Part shown: positions 33,166 to 42,944 of the stretch, piece by piece
Layout of the letters: each line of letters starts with the position of its first letter
How positions within the stretch are numbered: the stretch's first letter is position 1
NCBI GenBank assembly: GCA_036960305.1
Contig: JBALWA010000008.1
Span: 1-64,000, forward strand
Direction: 5' to 3'
From: JBALVT01 sp036960305
GTDB taxonomy: Bacteria; Pseudomonadota; Gammaproteobacteria; Pseudomonadales; Halieaceae
DNA length: 64,000 nt
Notes under the pieces: generated by a model
What the model was told of the DNA's origin: nothing
The model's database searches: none
What the model saw: only the letters and a program-made list of their open reading frames with translations
Translations under genes and position numbers: made by a program

Positions 33166-36057
33166 ATGCACACATATCCATCGCTCACTACTGTTCTGAT
33201 GTTTTCGTTAGTACTCACCGCCTGTGACGGTGGTTCCAGCTCTGGGCGTTCGGGTGCCATGGCCCCCGCCCCTCCACCCGAGTCACCCCCTGTCACCGAT
33301 CCACCTGACGACTACAACATGCCGTCGCAGGTGAATGTACTACCGCCGGATACTGATTTTGAGCTTGCCTGCGACAACATTGCGCCGCCCGCGGGTGTGA
33401 CCACCCCTCCCCTCGACAGAGACGACACCACCAGCGCCATTAGCGGATTCCTGATCGACTCTGCCGTGTCAGGCGTGGCATATCGAACACCGTCTATTGA
33501 AGGCACAACCAGTGCTGAGGGCACTTTTCTCTATCAGGAGGGAGAAACCGTTAACTTCGAACTGGGGGGCACCTCCCTGGGTAACGTTAAGGGCATGGCG
33601 CAGGTTACGCCCTTCAATCTTGCGGGCTCTGATGCACTAACCGGCATGCCCGCCATCACCAACGCATTGGAAAACGATAATCATCCTTTCCACACAGTGA
33701 TCAATACCGCTGTACTGTTACAGAGCCTGGATGAAGACGGTGAGCCGGGCAACGGCATTGTTGTTAGCCCCGAGCGGGCCGTGCTGTTTGCAGGCATCAG
33801 CCTGGATATGAACCAAGCCTGGCACAGCTTCGAGAACGAGTACTGGCTGGGCTTGCTCAAGACAGTAAATCCGGCACGCGCATTGGCGCATCTGTACAGC
33901 ACCCTGGGGATTGAGGCACATACCTACGGCATCAGCATGGAGGAATCGGACTGGAACGGAGATGGCATTCCGGAGGACTCTATGCGCCGGTATTACGATA
34001 CTGATGGCAACCTGGTCCGGCTGGAATCAGGCGATGAATATGGTACCTGGTCTAGCGTGGAAAACTGGACCTACAATACCAACGGCCAGAGAACAACATT
34101 CAAGCTGCAACAGTTCGGCCAACAATTCTCGGAACGTTGGACCTATCACTCCAACGGCGACCTCACCGAACATGAGTTGAACGAGGGAGGCCACATCAGT
34201 ACCCAGCGCTGGACCTATCAACGAGCCGCAGATGGCACAGTGCTGCGGGCGGAGATGTTGCATTCCGAGCCGGAGGAGGAATCTTTCAGGGCGGTTGCCA
34301 CGTTTGAGTACAACGAAAACGATCAACCGAGTCAGATAGATTTTACCGGAAACTACCTGCATCTGGCTGCGATACAGCTGGGCCTACCGACGGTTAACCT
34401 TCTTTCGTTCGCCACTGCCTACACCATTGCCCGCGAATACAACGCCGCCGGTGTGCTCGCCGCAGACACGCTCACCGGATCCAACCCCGAACTGGGCTAC
34501 CACATAGTTAAGCATCGCTACGATGCTCACGGTAATGTAGTCCACTACGACGGGCGACTTATGCAGTACGGCACCGATAGTGAAGAGCAACGTACCATCA
34601 GCAAGTATCAGTATGAATACGACTCCAGGGGCAATATTACAAAGATCTGGACAGACGAAGACGGTAACGGCCGTCCAGACTTAATCGAAAGCCACAGTTA
34701 CGACCAACACGACGCCCGCGTGCTCACCGAATGGGATTACGATGCTAATGGCAGTGTGGATGATGTACAGCGCTGGCCCTATGAGTACGAATACGACGCT
34801 AGCGGCAATATCGTCAGTCGCACCATTGAGCTCAACGGCGATGACGACCCTGAAGAGATAACAAGTTACAGCTATTACAAGAACGGCAACGTGTCCGAAC
34901 AACACCTCTCCAGCCGGGAAGTCGGCGAACATGAAATGACCACCTGGCAGTACGATGCCAGCGGCAAGCTGTTGCGCAAAGAATCCGACTATGGAGGCGA
35001 AGCGGGGCCAGATAAAACGATTGCTTACGGCTACGATGCTTGTGGCGGTCTGGCACTTAGAGAGATTTTCGCCAGGGATGGTAGCCGGGTGTCCGCCGAG
35101 ACCTGGCAATACGACGCCGACGGCGATCTGCGGCGCTATGAATGGGATGACACTTTATCCCCCATGTTTTTCCTCGACGCCCCGTTACCTGAAAACCTTG
35201 GGGACTATCAGATAAGCGGCCTCGAAAGCTGGCAGTACGACAGCCTGGGGCGACTGATCCGGTATAAGTGGCATTGTGAAGGCGGCTGCGAGGTGTATCA
35301 AGGAAATTACGTTGAGCCCCTGCGTAACCAAACTGTCAACACAGAATTCGACGACGCCGGCAGAGTTACCCGGGAGTTAATCGATAAAGACAGCGACGGA
35401 CGCACTGACGAGGTAACTGTCTTTGAATATGATGCCACAGGCAATGTCACCCGCATGCTACGAGATAGACCTGCCAATGGTGTCGCCAACGAGGTTGTCA
35501 GTTATGCGTTTGACGCCAACGGCAATCTCCTCCGGCAGGAGGAAGACCACAACGGCGACGGTATCCTCGATTCGGTTTCAATCATGGAATACGATGCACA
35601 CGGCAATATCATGTCAGAGTTCCACGATGACGACGAGGGCGACGCCACGGGCGAAACCGCCACCTTCATGCACCAGTATGATTCCATCGGCAACCATACT
35701 CGCCAGGAAGAGGACTGGAACGGAGACGGAGTGGCCGACCGGGTGGACGTATGGACTTATAATGCCAGCGGAAATCTCACCCAGCATCGACAGGAAGAAA
35801 CTGATGACGGAGAACATATTGTTGTGGAGAGCTGGCAGTACGACAGCAATGGAAATTTGTTACGGGCCGAATACGACGAACAGGGCGATGGCATTCCTGA
35901 GCGGACCCAGACCTACCAGTATGATGCCAGCGGCAACCTGATTCGCGAATCAGAGGGTTGGAGCTACGACGGAAATGGCATTATGGGCAACACCGAAACG
36001 CGACATTACGTGCCTACTGGATGGGGACATATCCTTGAGAACGTTCGCGTCTACTGA
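33166..36057 (+). CDS. Large YD/RHS-type repeat lipoprotein with Ca-type DxNGDG loops
   Basis: This is a 963-residue protein. A lipobox L-T-A-C20 follows the signal sequence, and Asp21 at +2 would favour inner-membrane retention by the E. coli rule. Residues ~25-80 are Pro/Gly/Ser linker, and ~85-235 form a domain beginning ISGFLIDSAVSGVAYRT that occurs in other gammaproteobacterial lipoproteins. From ~260 to the end there are about 15-20 YD-type repeats (YDASGNLIR, YDANGNLL, YDSNGNLL and similar). Many are separated by acidic loops such as DWNGDGIPED, DKDSDGRTDE, DHNGDGILDS and DWNGDGVADR, resembling calcium-binding thrombospondin-3/dockerin loops. There is no RHS core protease motif or toxin tip. 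It is probably a cell-surface or periplasmic structural or adhesive protein; a single gene. Confidence 0.88.
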   Translation: MHTYPSLTTVLMFSLVLTACDGGSSSGRSGAMAPAPPPESPPVTDPPDDYNMPSQVNVLPPDTDFELACDNIAPPAGVTTPPLDRDDTTSAISGFLIDSAVSGVAYRTPSIEGTTSAEGTFLYQEGETVNFELGGTSLGNVKGMAQVTPFNLAGSDALTGMPAITNALENDNHPFHTVINTAVLLQSLDEDGEPGNGIVVSPERAVLFAGISLDMNQAWHSFENEYWLGLLKTVNPARALAHLYSTLGIEAHTYGISMEESDWNGDGIPEDSMRRYYDTDGNLVRLESGDEYGTWSSVENWTYNTNGQRTTFKLQQFGQQFSERWTYHSNGDLTEHELNEGGHISTQRWTYQRAADGTVLRAEMLHSEPEEESFRAVATFEYNENDQPSQIDFTGNYLHLAAIQLGLPTVNLLSFATAYTIAREYNAAGVLAADTLTGSNPELGYHIVKHRYDAHGNVVHYDGRLMQYGTDSEEQRTISKYQYEYDSRGNITKIWTDEDGNGRPDLIESHSYDQHDARVLTEWDYDANGSVDDVQRWPYEYEYDASGNIVSRTIELNGDDDPEEITSYSYYKNGNVSEQHLSSREVGEHEMTTWQYDASGKLLRKESDYGGEAGPDKTIAYGYDACGGLALREIFARDGSRVSAETWQYDADGDLRRYEWDDTLSPMFFLDAPLPENLGDYQISGLESWQYDSLGRLIRYKWHCEGGCEVYQGNYVEPLRNQTVNTEFDDAGRVTRELIDKDSDGRTDEVTVFEYDATGNVTRMLRDRPANGVANEVVSYAFDANGNLLRQEEDHNGDGILDSVSIMEYDAHGNIMSEFHDDDEGDATGETATFMHQYDSIGNHTRQEEDWNGDGVADRVDVWTYNASGNLTQHRQEETDDGEHIVVESWQYDSNGNLLRAEYDEQGDGIPERTQTYQYDASGNLIRESEGWSYDGNGIMGNTETRHYVPTGWGHILENVRVY

Positions 36058-36157
36058 AACCGCCCAGGGATAATGGGTATCAATGTAATGAACCGCCCCA
36101 CCTACGGAGAAAAGTCACTATACTGCTGGATTCGCAAATCAAGAAATAGAGCAGACC

Positions 36158-36778
36158 ATGGAGCTGAGCTTTTGGCTATCCCTTTTTAGTATCTGCCTGC
36201 TGGGAGCGATGTCACCGGGTCCGAGCCTGGCAGTGGTAATGCGCAGCACGCTGCATGGAGGCCACAGCGCCGGCTATGCCAGTGCGGTTGCACACGGCTT
36301 CGGTGTGGCACTGTACGGCCTGCTCACCGTCGCCGGTCTGGCGGTGGTTCTCACCCGTACGCCGGCAATTTACCTCAGTCTGCAGTTTCTCGGGGCGCTG
36401 TATCTGCTGTATCTGGGCATAAAGTCCCTGCGTAGCTCGAGTGGTCCCGCATTGACCGGAAACGAAGGCGCCGCAGGTCATTCGCCGATCATTAGCGGCT
36501 TTCTGGTCGCCTTCCTGAACCCGAAGCTCGCCATCTTCATGCTCGCGCTGTTCAGTCAGTTTCTACGCCCGGAATCAGGCTGGGAGGAAAAGTGGATCAT
36601 GGTTGCCACGGTGGGCATTACCGACATGTGTTGGTATGCAGTGGTCGCCACCCTGATCAGCCGAAAATCCTTTCTTGCACGCTTGCGCAACAGCGCAGCG
36701 ATCATCGATCGCGTTTTTGGCGTTATCCTCATTTTACTGGCGAGCACCGTGATGTGGCATGTGGTGACGGGGTTGTGA
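36158..36778 (+). CDS. LysE/RhtB family amino-acid exporter
   Basis: This is a 206-residue integral membrane protein with about six hydrophobic segments. It has the family start GAMSPGPSLAVVMRSTLHGG (residues 16-35) and the later SGFLVAFLNPKLAIFMLALF segment. It should export an amino acid or derivative by proton exchange. Length and motifs are typical of the RhtB group. It is a single gene after the YD-repeat lipoprotein and convergent with the CPA1 antiporter. The substrate cannot be told. Confidence 0.93.
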   Translation: MELSFWLSLFSICLLGAMSPGPSLAVVMRSTLHGGHSAGYASAVAHGFGVALYGLLTVAGLAVVLTRTPAIYLSLQFLGALYLLYLGIKSLRSSSGPALTGNEGAAGHSPIISGFLVAFLNPKLAIFMLALFSQFLRPESGWEEKWIMVATVGITDMCWYAVVATLISRKSFLARLRNSAAIIDRVFGVILILLASTVMWHVVTGL

Positions 36779-36859
36779 CAAGTTAACCCAACGAACCCGG
36801 CACAAGCCAAATTACGAGTATTGGCAAACTCTGGGTCAAACTTCAGTGCAAAATAACAA

Positions 36860-38656
36860 CTATGGCACTAACGCACCGCCAGAATCAGCCGATGGCACCA
36901 GCGTCAGCAGCGTCCAGCCGGCCTGTACTTCCGGCACGTAATCGTTGGTAAAAGCACGCAGGCGCTCCTGTGGATCAATGGCGAACAGGAGGATGATGTT
37001 CTTGTCGTGGGCCTGCTGGTAAGTCTCGAGGTCGAAGTCCTCAGATAACAGCGTCGCCTTTATCTCCGCACCCTGGGCGATCAGGCTGGACAGCTTCTGC
37101 ATGGTGACATCCTCGCCGAACAGGCGCGGCGCCTGGTAGTGCTGCGCCACCCGCTGCTTGTCCGATTCGTCCTTCTCCTCGGAGGTACGCAGGGAAAATA
37201 CTCGCTGGGCGCCAAATTCAGTCTTGTATTTCAGGCATGCCAGGGTATTGAAGGAAGGTCGCGGCGACATGGCGAACAGGCGACCAATGCCCTCAAGATC
37301 CAGATGCTGATCCGCGTGTACCGATACGAGGTTGCCATAGTAAGTGTCCAATCCTGCCATGCGAGCATCGCTCAGGCTAGACCAGTTGGTGTCTGTAAGT
37401 TTAACACGGAAGCCCTGTGCGGCGAGCGCGAGGCCGATCGTTCTAGAGACGGAGTTAGCGCCGGCGATCAGAACGCCCTTGGGTTCTTCCTCCATAAGCC
37501 CGAGAAATTTGGCCATAGGCCGCGCGCTTACGCTCTGCAGTACCACGGTAAAGATGATGATCAGGAACGTGTAGGGAACCAGCATAAAAGCGTCGCTGAA
37601 ACCCGCCTCTTGAAGTCGCAGGGCGAATATGGATGATACAGCTGCCGCGACAATACCCCGTGGCCCAACCCAGGATACCAGGGCCTTTTGCTGCCAACTG
37701 TACTCGCTGCCCATCATGGCGGCCCACACGACTACAGGTCGGGCCAGGAGGACCACGACCAGCAGGGCAACACCCTGCCAGCCAATGGCGAGCATATCGG
37801 CGGGGTTGAGCCTGGCACCCAGCACGATGAACAGCATGGAGATGATGAGGATAGAGAGGCTCTCCTTGAAACTCAGGACTTCCGTCATGTCCAGGCCGCG
37901 CATATTGGCCAACCAGATGCCCATCACGGTAACGGCCAGCAGGCCGGACTCATGGGCGAGATAATCGCTGCCCGCGAAGGCCAGCACAACGACCGCTAGA
38001 GTGACTGTATTGAGCAGGTACTCCGGCACCCAGTGGCGGCGCAGAACGAAACCCAGCGAAAGAGCGGCTATGGCGCCGACAGCCAGACCGGCCGCGACGC
38101 TGATCAGGCCCAGCTGATAGGAGGCCTTACCGGCAATGATGAACTGGTAGACCAGAACTGCCATCAGGGCGCCTACCGGATCGATCAGAATACCCTCCCA
38201 GCGCAGAATCTGGCTGACCTCGGGTTTTGCCCGCATGGTACGCAGCAGTGGGTTGATGACAGTGGGCCCAGTGACCACCATCAGCGCTGCGAAGAGCAGT
38301 GCCATTTCGAGAGACAGACCCGCGAGTAGCCAACTGCCCAGCCCAATCAGTGCACCGTTCAGCAGCGCTCCCCAGCTGACCAGGTTAAAGACGGCCGTGC
38401 CATGGCCGCGCAGGTCGGAAAACTTCAGGGTGAGCCCGCCCTCAAACAATACCAGGGCGACACCCAGGGAAATAACAGGGAACAGCATATCGCCAAAAAC
38501 GGCATCCGGGTCCAGCAGTCCCGACACTGGCCCCGCTGTTATACCGATGACCAGCAGGGCGAGAATGGCCGGAACATTGAGGCGCCAGGACAACCACTGG
38601 GCTGCGCTGCCCAGCACAATGATGGCGGCTAAAATATAAAGTAAATTACCTTCCAT
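36860..38656 (-). CDS. CPA1-type cation/proton antiporter with C-terminal TrkA-N domain
   Basis: This is a 598-residue protein. Residues ~1-400 are 12-13 membrane helices, with LFEGGLTLKFSDL and ALLFAALMVVTGPTVINPLL marking the Na+/H+ exchanger fold (NhaP type). Residues ~405-530 form a nucleotide-binding TrkA-N-like domain starting GVLIAGANSVSRTIG. It should exchange Na+ or K+ for H+ under regulation by a dinucleotide. With the CPA2 antiporter at 49041 it gives two distinct systems in this window. It is a single gene, convergent with lysE. Confidence 0.92.
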   Translation of the reverse strand: MEGNLLYILAAIIVLGSAAQWLSWRLNVPAILALLVIGITAGPVSGLLDPDAVFGDMLFPVISLGVALVLFEGGLTLKFSDLRGHGTAVFNLVSWGALLNGALIGLGSWLLAGLSLEMALLFAALMVVTGPTVINPLLRTMRAKPEVSQILRWEGILIDPVGALMAVLVYQFIIAGKASYQLGLISVAAGLAVGAIAALSLGFVLRRHWVPEYLLNTVTLAVVVLAFAGSDYLAHESGLLAVTVMGIWLANMRGLDMTEVLSFKESLSILIISMLFIVLGARLNPADMLAIGWQGVALLVVVLLARPVVVWAAMMGSEYSWQQKALVSWVGPRGIVAAAVSSIFALRLQEAGFSDAFMLVPYTFLIIIFTVVLQSVSARPMAKFLGLMEEEPKGVLIAGANSVSRTIGLALAAQGFRVKLTDTNWSSLSDARMAGLDTYYGNLVSVHADQHLDLEGIGRLFAMSPRPSFNTLACLKYKTEFGAQRVFSLRTSEEKDESDKQRVAQHYQAPRLFGEDVTMQKLSSLIAQGAEIKATLLSEDFDLETYQQAHDKNIILLFAIDPQERLRAFTNDYVPEVQAGWTLLTLVPSADSGGALVP

Positions 38657-38718
38657 AGTTATCCGCTGACGCCATTACGGTCTAATGGGTCCATGTTAGA
38701 GAGATAGACGCCCTCGAG

Positions 38719-39522
38719 CTAGCGAATAGCAAGATCCAGATCCTTGTGGAATGCCTTTATGAGCTTGTCCCACTCGGGCTCCGTGGTGTTTTCCCTGATC
38801 AGAAAATGAAACCTAAACAGCGCTTCAAACCCAAGAGATCTCAGCTCATTCGTTTCTATCGCAATTGAATCCAGATCCTCTCGAGTGGAATCTCGATTAC
38901 TGATCACGATGTTTTCGGTCACGTTAATCGATCTGAGTCGTCGCTCCAGTTTCTGGAACTCGACCACTACCTCATCCAACCCATTGGTAATAGTCGTCTG
39001 TTTATCACTGTCTGTTATAGACTGAGCTAGCGATTTCCTGGTCTTTTCAAAAAAAACTTCTTCCTGAATTGTCTCAGTATATCCCTGCGACTTCGCCAGC
39101 TTTTTGTCCGCTTTCTTTTGGGCTTTTTCTGCGTTCTCCGCTATCGATTCTTCGGACAGCGCAATTATGGAAACCCATTCCTCCGGCTGTATTTTCTGAG
39201 CGAGGTCTAGCCTGGCATCAACAAGCTGCCTCTGAAGTTCAAGGCGTTCTTCGCGCAGCGCAAGGAAAAAATCATTCAGTTCTTCACCAGTGGTGGCGCG
39301 CGAAGAGCTGAGTTTTTTGTAGGCTTTGAATTGCTCTTTTCGATTCTTGTTAAATGTCTTTAGTGCGCTTTTCGACATTTTTAGATCAGAGAGGATCTCT
39401 TTTTGTCTTTCATCGCCAACGACATATTCCTTGACGCCTTTTTCCAACTCGGCGACAAAAAAGGTGTCGATAAGCCCACCACCAAACAATATCGTGAGTA
39501 AAAAAATTGTTCCAACAACCAT
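38719..39522 (-). CDS. Membrane-anchored coiled-coil protein, unknown function
   Basis: This is a 267-residue protein with one hydrophobic helix at residues 2-23. A long charged helical stretch follows (about 28-210, rich in K, E, Q, with heptad-like spacing), then a short globular end with LRSLGFEALFRFHFLI. It has no recognised domain. It is probably anchored in the inner membrane, with the coiled coil in the periplasm or cytoplasm; topology is not settled. The Lys-rich, lower-GC composition differs from the neighbouring genes, which may hint at transfer. It stands alone between the antiporter and the wax ester synthase. Confidence 0.75.
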   Translation of the reverse strand: MVVGTIFLLTILFGGGLIDTFFVAELEKGVKEYVVGDERQKEILSDLKMSKSALKTFNKNRKEQFKAYKKLSSSRATTGEELNDFFLALREERLELQRQLVDARLDLAQKIQPEEWVSIIALSEESIAENAEKAQKKADKKLAKSQGYTETIQEEVFFEKTRKSLAQSITDSDKQTTITNGLDEVVVEFQKLERRLRSINVTENIVISNRDSTREDLDSIAIETNELRSLGFEALFRFHFLIRENTTEPEWDKLIKAFHKDLDLAIR

Positions 39523-39710
39523 AATCCCAGTATCCTGCTAATAAGAGGGTTCAAATAATCAGTCTGATACTACATCACAGAAATACAGGCAACAAGGCGA
39601 TACGCCTATCGTTGAAAAATCACATCTTATTGATCCAGTCGATAGTCGGGGGAAGGTATAAGCCCGATAATCTATAGTATCGGTTTTTAGGCACCATGAG
39701 GTTTGCCACT

Positions 39711-41084
39711 ATGGAAAAGCTAAGCTTTCAGGATGCGGCGTTTCTACGGCTCGATTCAACGCAACATCCCTACCACGTAGCGGGCCTCATGATATTTCGG
39801 TTGCCCCCAAGGGCGCCAAAATCCTATTTGCGCAAGCTGGCGCGTAACTGCGCTGCACTCAACGAAATTTGGCCCATCTTTAACAAGAAGCTCCACGATC
39901 CCTATGGCAAAAGTACCCTGGCCTGGGTGCCTGAGGATAATTACGACAGCACTAACCACGTTTTTCACTATGCCCTGCCCGCCCCCGGGAACATGGAAGA
40001 CTTGTTGACCCTGGTGTCGCGGGCGCATGAAAAGCAACTGGACCGCAGCAGGCCGCTATGGGAGATGCACCTTATCGAGGGCCTACGCGGTGGCAGATTT
40101 GCGCTGTTTTGTAAGGTACACCACGCGCTGGTAGATGGTGTGGGTGCACTGAAAATGATTGATGCAATGTTCACCACCTCGCCCGATCAGCGTATGAATT
40201 TTGCCAGGGCAGAACCCCTTGCCAGGGTTCACCACGAGCACCGCAGTCTGGTACAAAAAATGACAGGTTTGAGCAAAGGTGTGCTACAACAGTATCGAGC
40301 GCTACCGCAGCTTTCGTCCCTGCTTACCCATATGGGCACGGATGCCCTGCTGCACAAGAAAGACGCGGTTGCTCTGCCCTTTACCGGGCCGCGCACACTG
40401 TTTAACACCGAAGTTGATTCACGGCGCCGCGGCATTATATGCGACCTACCCCTTGGGCCCGTGCGCAAGATCGGGCGCTTGACCGGTGGGACGCTCAACG
40501 ATGTGCTCTTGGCCATTTGCGGGGGTGCCCTGCGTGAGTATCTGAAGCAGCAGAAATCCCTGCCCTCGAAAACACTGATCTCGGGCCTGCCGGTGTCAGT
40601 GCGTTCAGAGGGTGCCACTGAGGGTAACCAGCTGAGCTTCATATTGTGCCCATTTTATACTGATGAACGAGACCCATTGAAACGCCTTAAGCGTATTATC
40701 AAAGTGACACGTAAGGCCAAGGCAGAGGTGGCGAGGGTATCTGCAACGGCATCCCAGGATTTCGCAAATATGATGCTAATGCCCACTATCTTGCTAACCC
40801 TCAGTGGTAACACGGACCGGGTGAACCCCGCTATAAACGCCATATTTTCCAATGTACCGGGCTCGCGGGAACAGCTTTACCTTGATCGCGCACCACTGGA
40901 GGGCCTGTATCCCTTTTCTGTGGTGACCGACGGTATGGGCATTAACCTCACCGTCATCAGCTATATGAACAAATTGTGCTTTGCCATTACCAGCTGCCCT
41001 ACCCGGCAACCTGGTATAGAGAATCTAGGGAATCTCCTCAAACAAAGCTATCGGGATTTGCAGTCAGCCACCAAGGCACGCTAG
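39711..41084 (+). CDS. Wax ester synthase/diacylglycerol acyltransferase (WS/DGAT)
   Basis: This is a 457-residue acyltransferase of the bacterial WS/DGAT family. The active-site motif HHxxxDG is present as H137-H138-ALV-D142-G143. PLWEMHLIEGL precedes it, and SGNTDRVNPAINAIFSNVPGS occupies the usual C-terminal position. It should esterify acyl-CoA to a fatty alcohol or diacylglycerol for storage lipid. I choose the ATG at 39711 because GAGG lies 9 bp upstream; an in-frame ATG at 39696 would add five residues. It is a single gene, followed 153 bp later by the 2-oxoacid oxidoreductase operon. Confidence 0.93.
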   Translation: MEKLSFQDAAFLRLDSTQHPYHVAGLMIFRLPPRAPKSYLRKLARNCAALNEIWPIFNKKLHDPYGKSTLAWVPEDNYDSTNHVFHYALPAPGNMEDLLTLVSRAHEKQLDRSRPLWEMHLIEGLRGGRFALFCKVHHALVDGVGALKMIDAMFTTSPDQRMNFARAEPLARVHHEHRSLVQKMTGLSKGVLQQYRALPQLSSLLTHMGTDALLHKKDAVALPFTGPRTLFNTEVDSRRRGIICDLPLGPVRKIGRLTGGTLNDVLLAICGGALREYLKQQKSLPSKTLISGLPVSVRSEGATEGNQLSFILCPFYTDERDPLKRLKRIIKVTRKAKAEVARVSATASQDFANMMLMPTILLTLSGNTDRVNPAINAIFSNVPGSREQLYLDRAPLEGLYPFSVVTDGMGINLTVISYMNKLCFAITSCPTRQPGIENLGNLLKQSYRDLQSATKAR

Positions 41085-41119
41085 ACCTGAATATTTCAGC
41101 ACATTAACGTGACAAAGCC

Positions 41120-41136
41120 GATTTATCTGATAAATC
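41120..41136. promoter_or_regulatory. 17-bp dyad upstream of the 2-oxoacid oxidoreductase operon
   Basis: GATTTATC-T-GATAAATC is a perfect 8-1-8 inverted repeat about 100 bp before the operon start and 35 bp after the wax ester synthase stop. No T-tract follows, so a terminator is less likely than an operator for a dimeric regulator. The regulator is not encoded nearby. Confidence 0.45.
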
Positions 41137-41237
41137 TATTGAGGTAGAGCAAAGAACGGCCAGTTAATAGACCATTACTGCTTCGGCCGATGACTTATGG
41201 CGATATGATTAGCTCTTCATAAACAGGCAGCTATTGT

Positions 41238-42944
41238 ATGGGCGCAAAAGAATTGTCTATCGCTATTACTGGAGCCGGTGGCGCCGGCGTGATTTCCTGC
41301 GGCGAATTATTGTTGCAGGCCTGGGCCCGACAGGGGGGCCGCGGTCTGCTGCGCAAGGCCTATGGCCCACAGATTCGGGGTGGCGAGTCGGCCGCCCTGC
41401 TGAAGTTAACCGAGGTCGAAAACTATACCGCTTCGGCGCAGTACGATGTGCTCCTGGCACTGGACTGGGCCAATTTTTCGCGGTTTGGGGATGAAATTCG
41501 TGTAGGTGCCGATACCTGGGTGATTTGCGATGAGGTCGGCGAACTTCCCGACAGCCTTGTCGTGGATGAGGCCCATATTCTGCGTATGCCTCTGGCTGAA
41601 ATAGCTGCAGCGACGCATCCCCAGGGCAGAGTAAACATGCTGGCACTGGGTTTGCTGGCTGGTTTATTAGACTTGCCGGTAGCGAGCCTGTGCGAACTGG
41701 CTGAGCAAAAACTGGCAGGTAAACCTGAGAGCTATCGACTAGCGGCCACGGCCTGTATTGAGCGTGGTGCCAAGGAAAAACCGGATTGCCGGCTGCAGCT
41801 ACCGGCTCTGGGCGGCTCGCAACTGTGGTATATCAGCGGCAATCAAGCGTCCGGCCTTGGTGCGCTGGCAGCAGGCATTCGTTTTGTCGCCGCCTATCCT
41901 ATTACCCCTGCCTCCGATGTGCTGGAGTGGATGGCCACGCCACTGGAGGAGATGGGAGGGCAACTGCTGCAAGCAGAGGATGAACTGGCCGCCATCAACA
42001 TGATCATAGGCGCTGCCTACGGCGGTGTCCCCGCCTTTACCGCAACATCGGGCCCGGGATTGGCACTGATGACTGAGAGCATCGGCCTGGCCGTGGCCAG
42101 CGAGACACCGGTAACAATATTGAATGTCATGCGCGGTGGACCTTCCACCGGGATTCCGACCAAATCAGAGCAATCTGACCTGAACATAGCCCTCAACGGC
42201 CTGCACGGTGACGCTCCCCATCTGGTGCTGGCCCCCCTGGATATTGCCGACTGTGTCTTCACCACGGGCTGGGCCGTGAATCTGGCGCAACAGCTACAAA
42301 CCGCGGCCATCGTTTTGTCGGATCAGTTTATCGGCCAATCCACTGCCGTTGTCTCCCAGCCCAGGCAGTGTGAAAATACGGTTACTGCTGCTTTGCCAAC
42401 AGACGAGAACAATGAATACCTGCGCTATAAACTCACTTCCTCGGGCATTTCTACCGTGGCCTCACCGGGTGACATTGACAGGCGCTTTACCGCCGACGGC
42501 CTGGAACACAATGAAAAGGGCACACCTTCCGCGGGAAATGCTGATCACCTGCGTCAACTGGACAAGCGCGCGAACAAATTGAGTGCGTTTGATTTCGGCG
42601 AAGATTGGGCCGAAATAACGGGCACAGGTTCTGTAGCCTTGCTGTGCTTTGGTTCCAGCTCGGCCGCGGCCCGCGAAGCGGCAGGCCTCCTGGCCGAGCA
42701 CGGCGTGGATACCCGGGTGATCAGCTTACGCTTACTGGCACCGCTGCAAAACACTGCGCTGTTGAATGCGCTTGCCGGCTGTGCACAGGTGTTTGTGGTA
42801 GAACAGAATCACAGCGGACAGCTCTTTCATTACCTGAAGGGGCACATGGATTTCCAGCAGGAAGTCCACAGTTATGCAGTCCCCGGGCCGGTGCCACTTA
42901 GATCCAGGAGTATTGCACAGCAGGTATTGGAGGTGAGGCGATGA
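41238..42944 (+). CDS. korA: 2-oxoacid:ferredoxin oxidoreductase, fused gamma-alpha subunit
   Basis: This is a 568-residue subunit. Residues ~1-185 are the gamma domain (TGAGGAGVISCGELLLQAW, YGPQIRGGESAALLKL); from ~195 comes the alpha (pyrimidine-binding) part with AYPITPASDVLEWM. With the beta subunit it oxidatively decarboxylates a 2-oxoacid, most likely 2-oxoglutarate by analogy with two-subunit KorAB, giving the acyl-CoA and reduced ferredoxin. No ferredoxin domain is fused. The end overlaps the beta start (ATGA at 42941-42944). Aerobic bacteria use such enzymes alongside or instead of 2-oxoglutarate dehydrogenase. Substrate specificity is inferred. Confidence 0.9.
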   Translation: MGAKELSIAITGAGGAGVISCGELLLQAWARQGGRGLLRKAYGPQIRGGESAALLKLTEVENYTASAQYDVLLALDWANFSRFGDEIRVGADTWVICDEVGELPDSLVVDEAHILRMPLAEIAAATHPQGRVNMLALGLLAGLLDLPVASLCELAEQKLAGKPESYRLAATACIERGAKEKPDCRLQLPALGGSQLWYISGNQASGLGALAAGIRFVAAYPITPASDVLEWMATPLEEMGGQLLQAEDELAAINMIIGAAYGGVPAFTATSGPGLALMTESIGLAVASETPVTILNVMRGGPSTGIPTKSEQSDLNIALNGLHGDAPHLVLAPLDIADCVFTTGWAVNLAQQLQTAAIVLSDQFIGQSTAVVSQPRQCENTVTAALPTDENNEYLRYKLTSSGISTVASPGDIDRRFTADGLEHNEKGTPSAGNADHLRQLDKRANKLSAFDFGEDWAEITGTGSVALLCFGSSSAAAREAAGLLAEHGVDTRVISLRLLAPLQNTALLNALAGCAQVFVVEQNHSGQLFHYLKGHMDFQQEVHSYAVPGPVPLRSRSIAQQVLEVRR

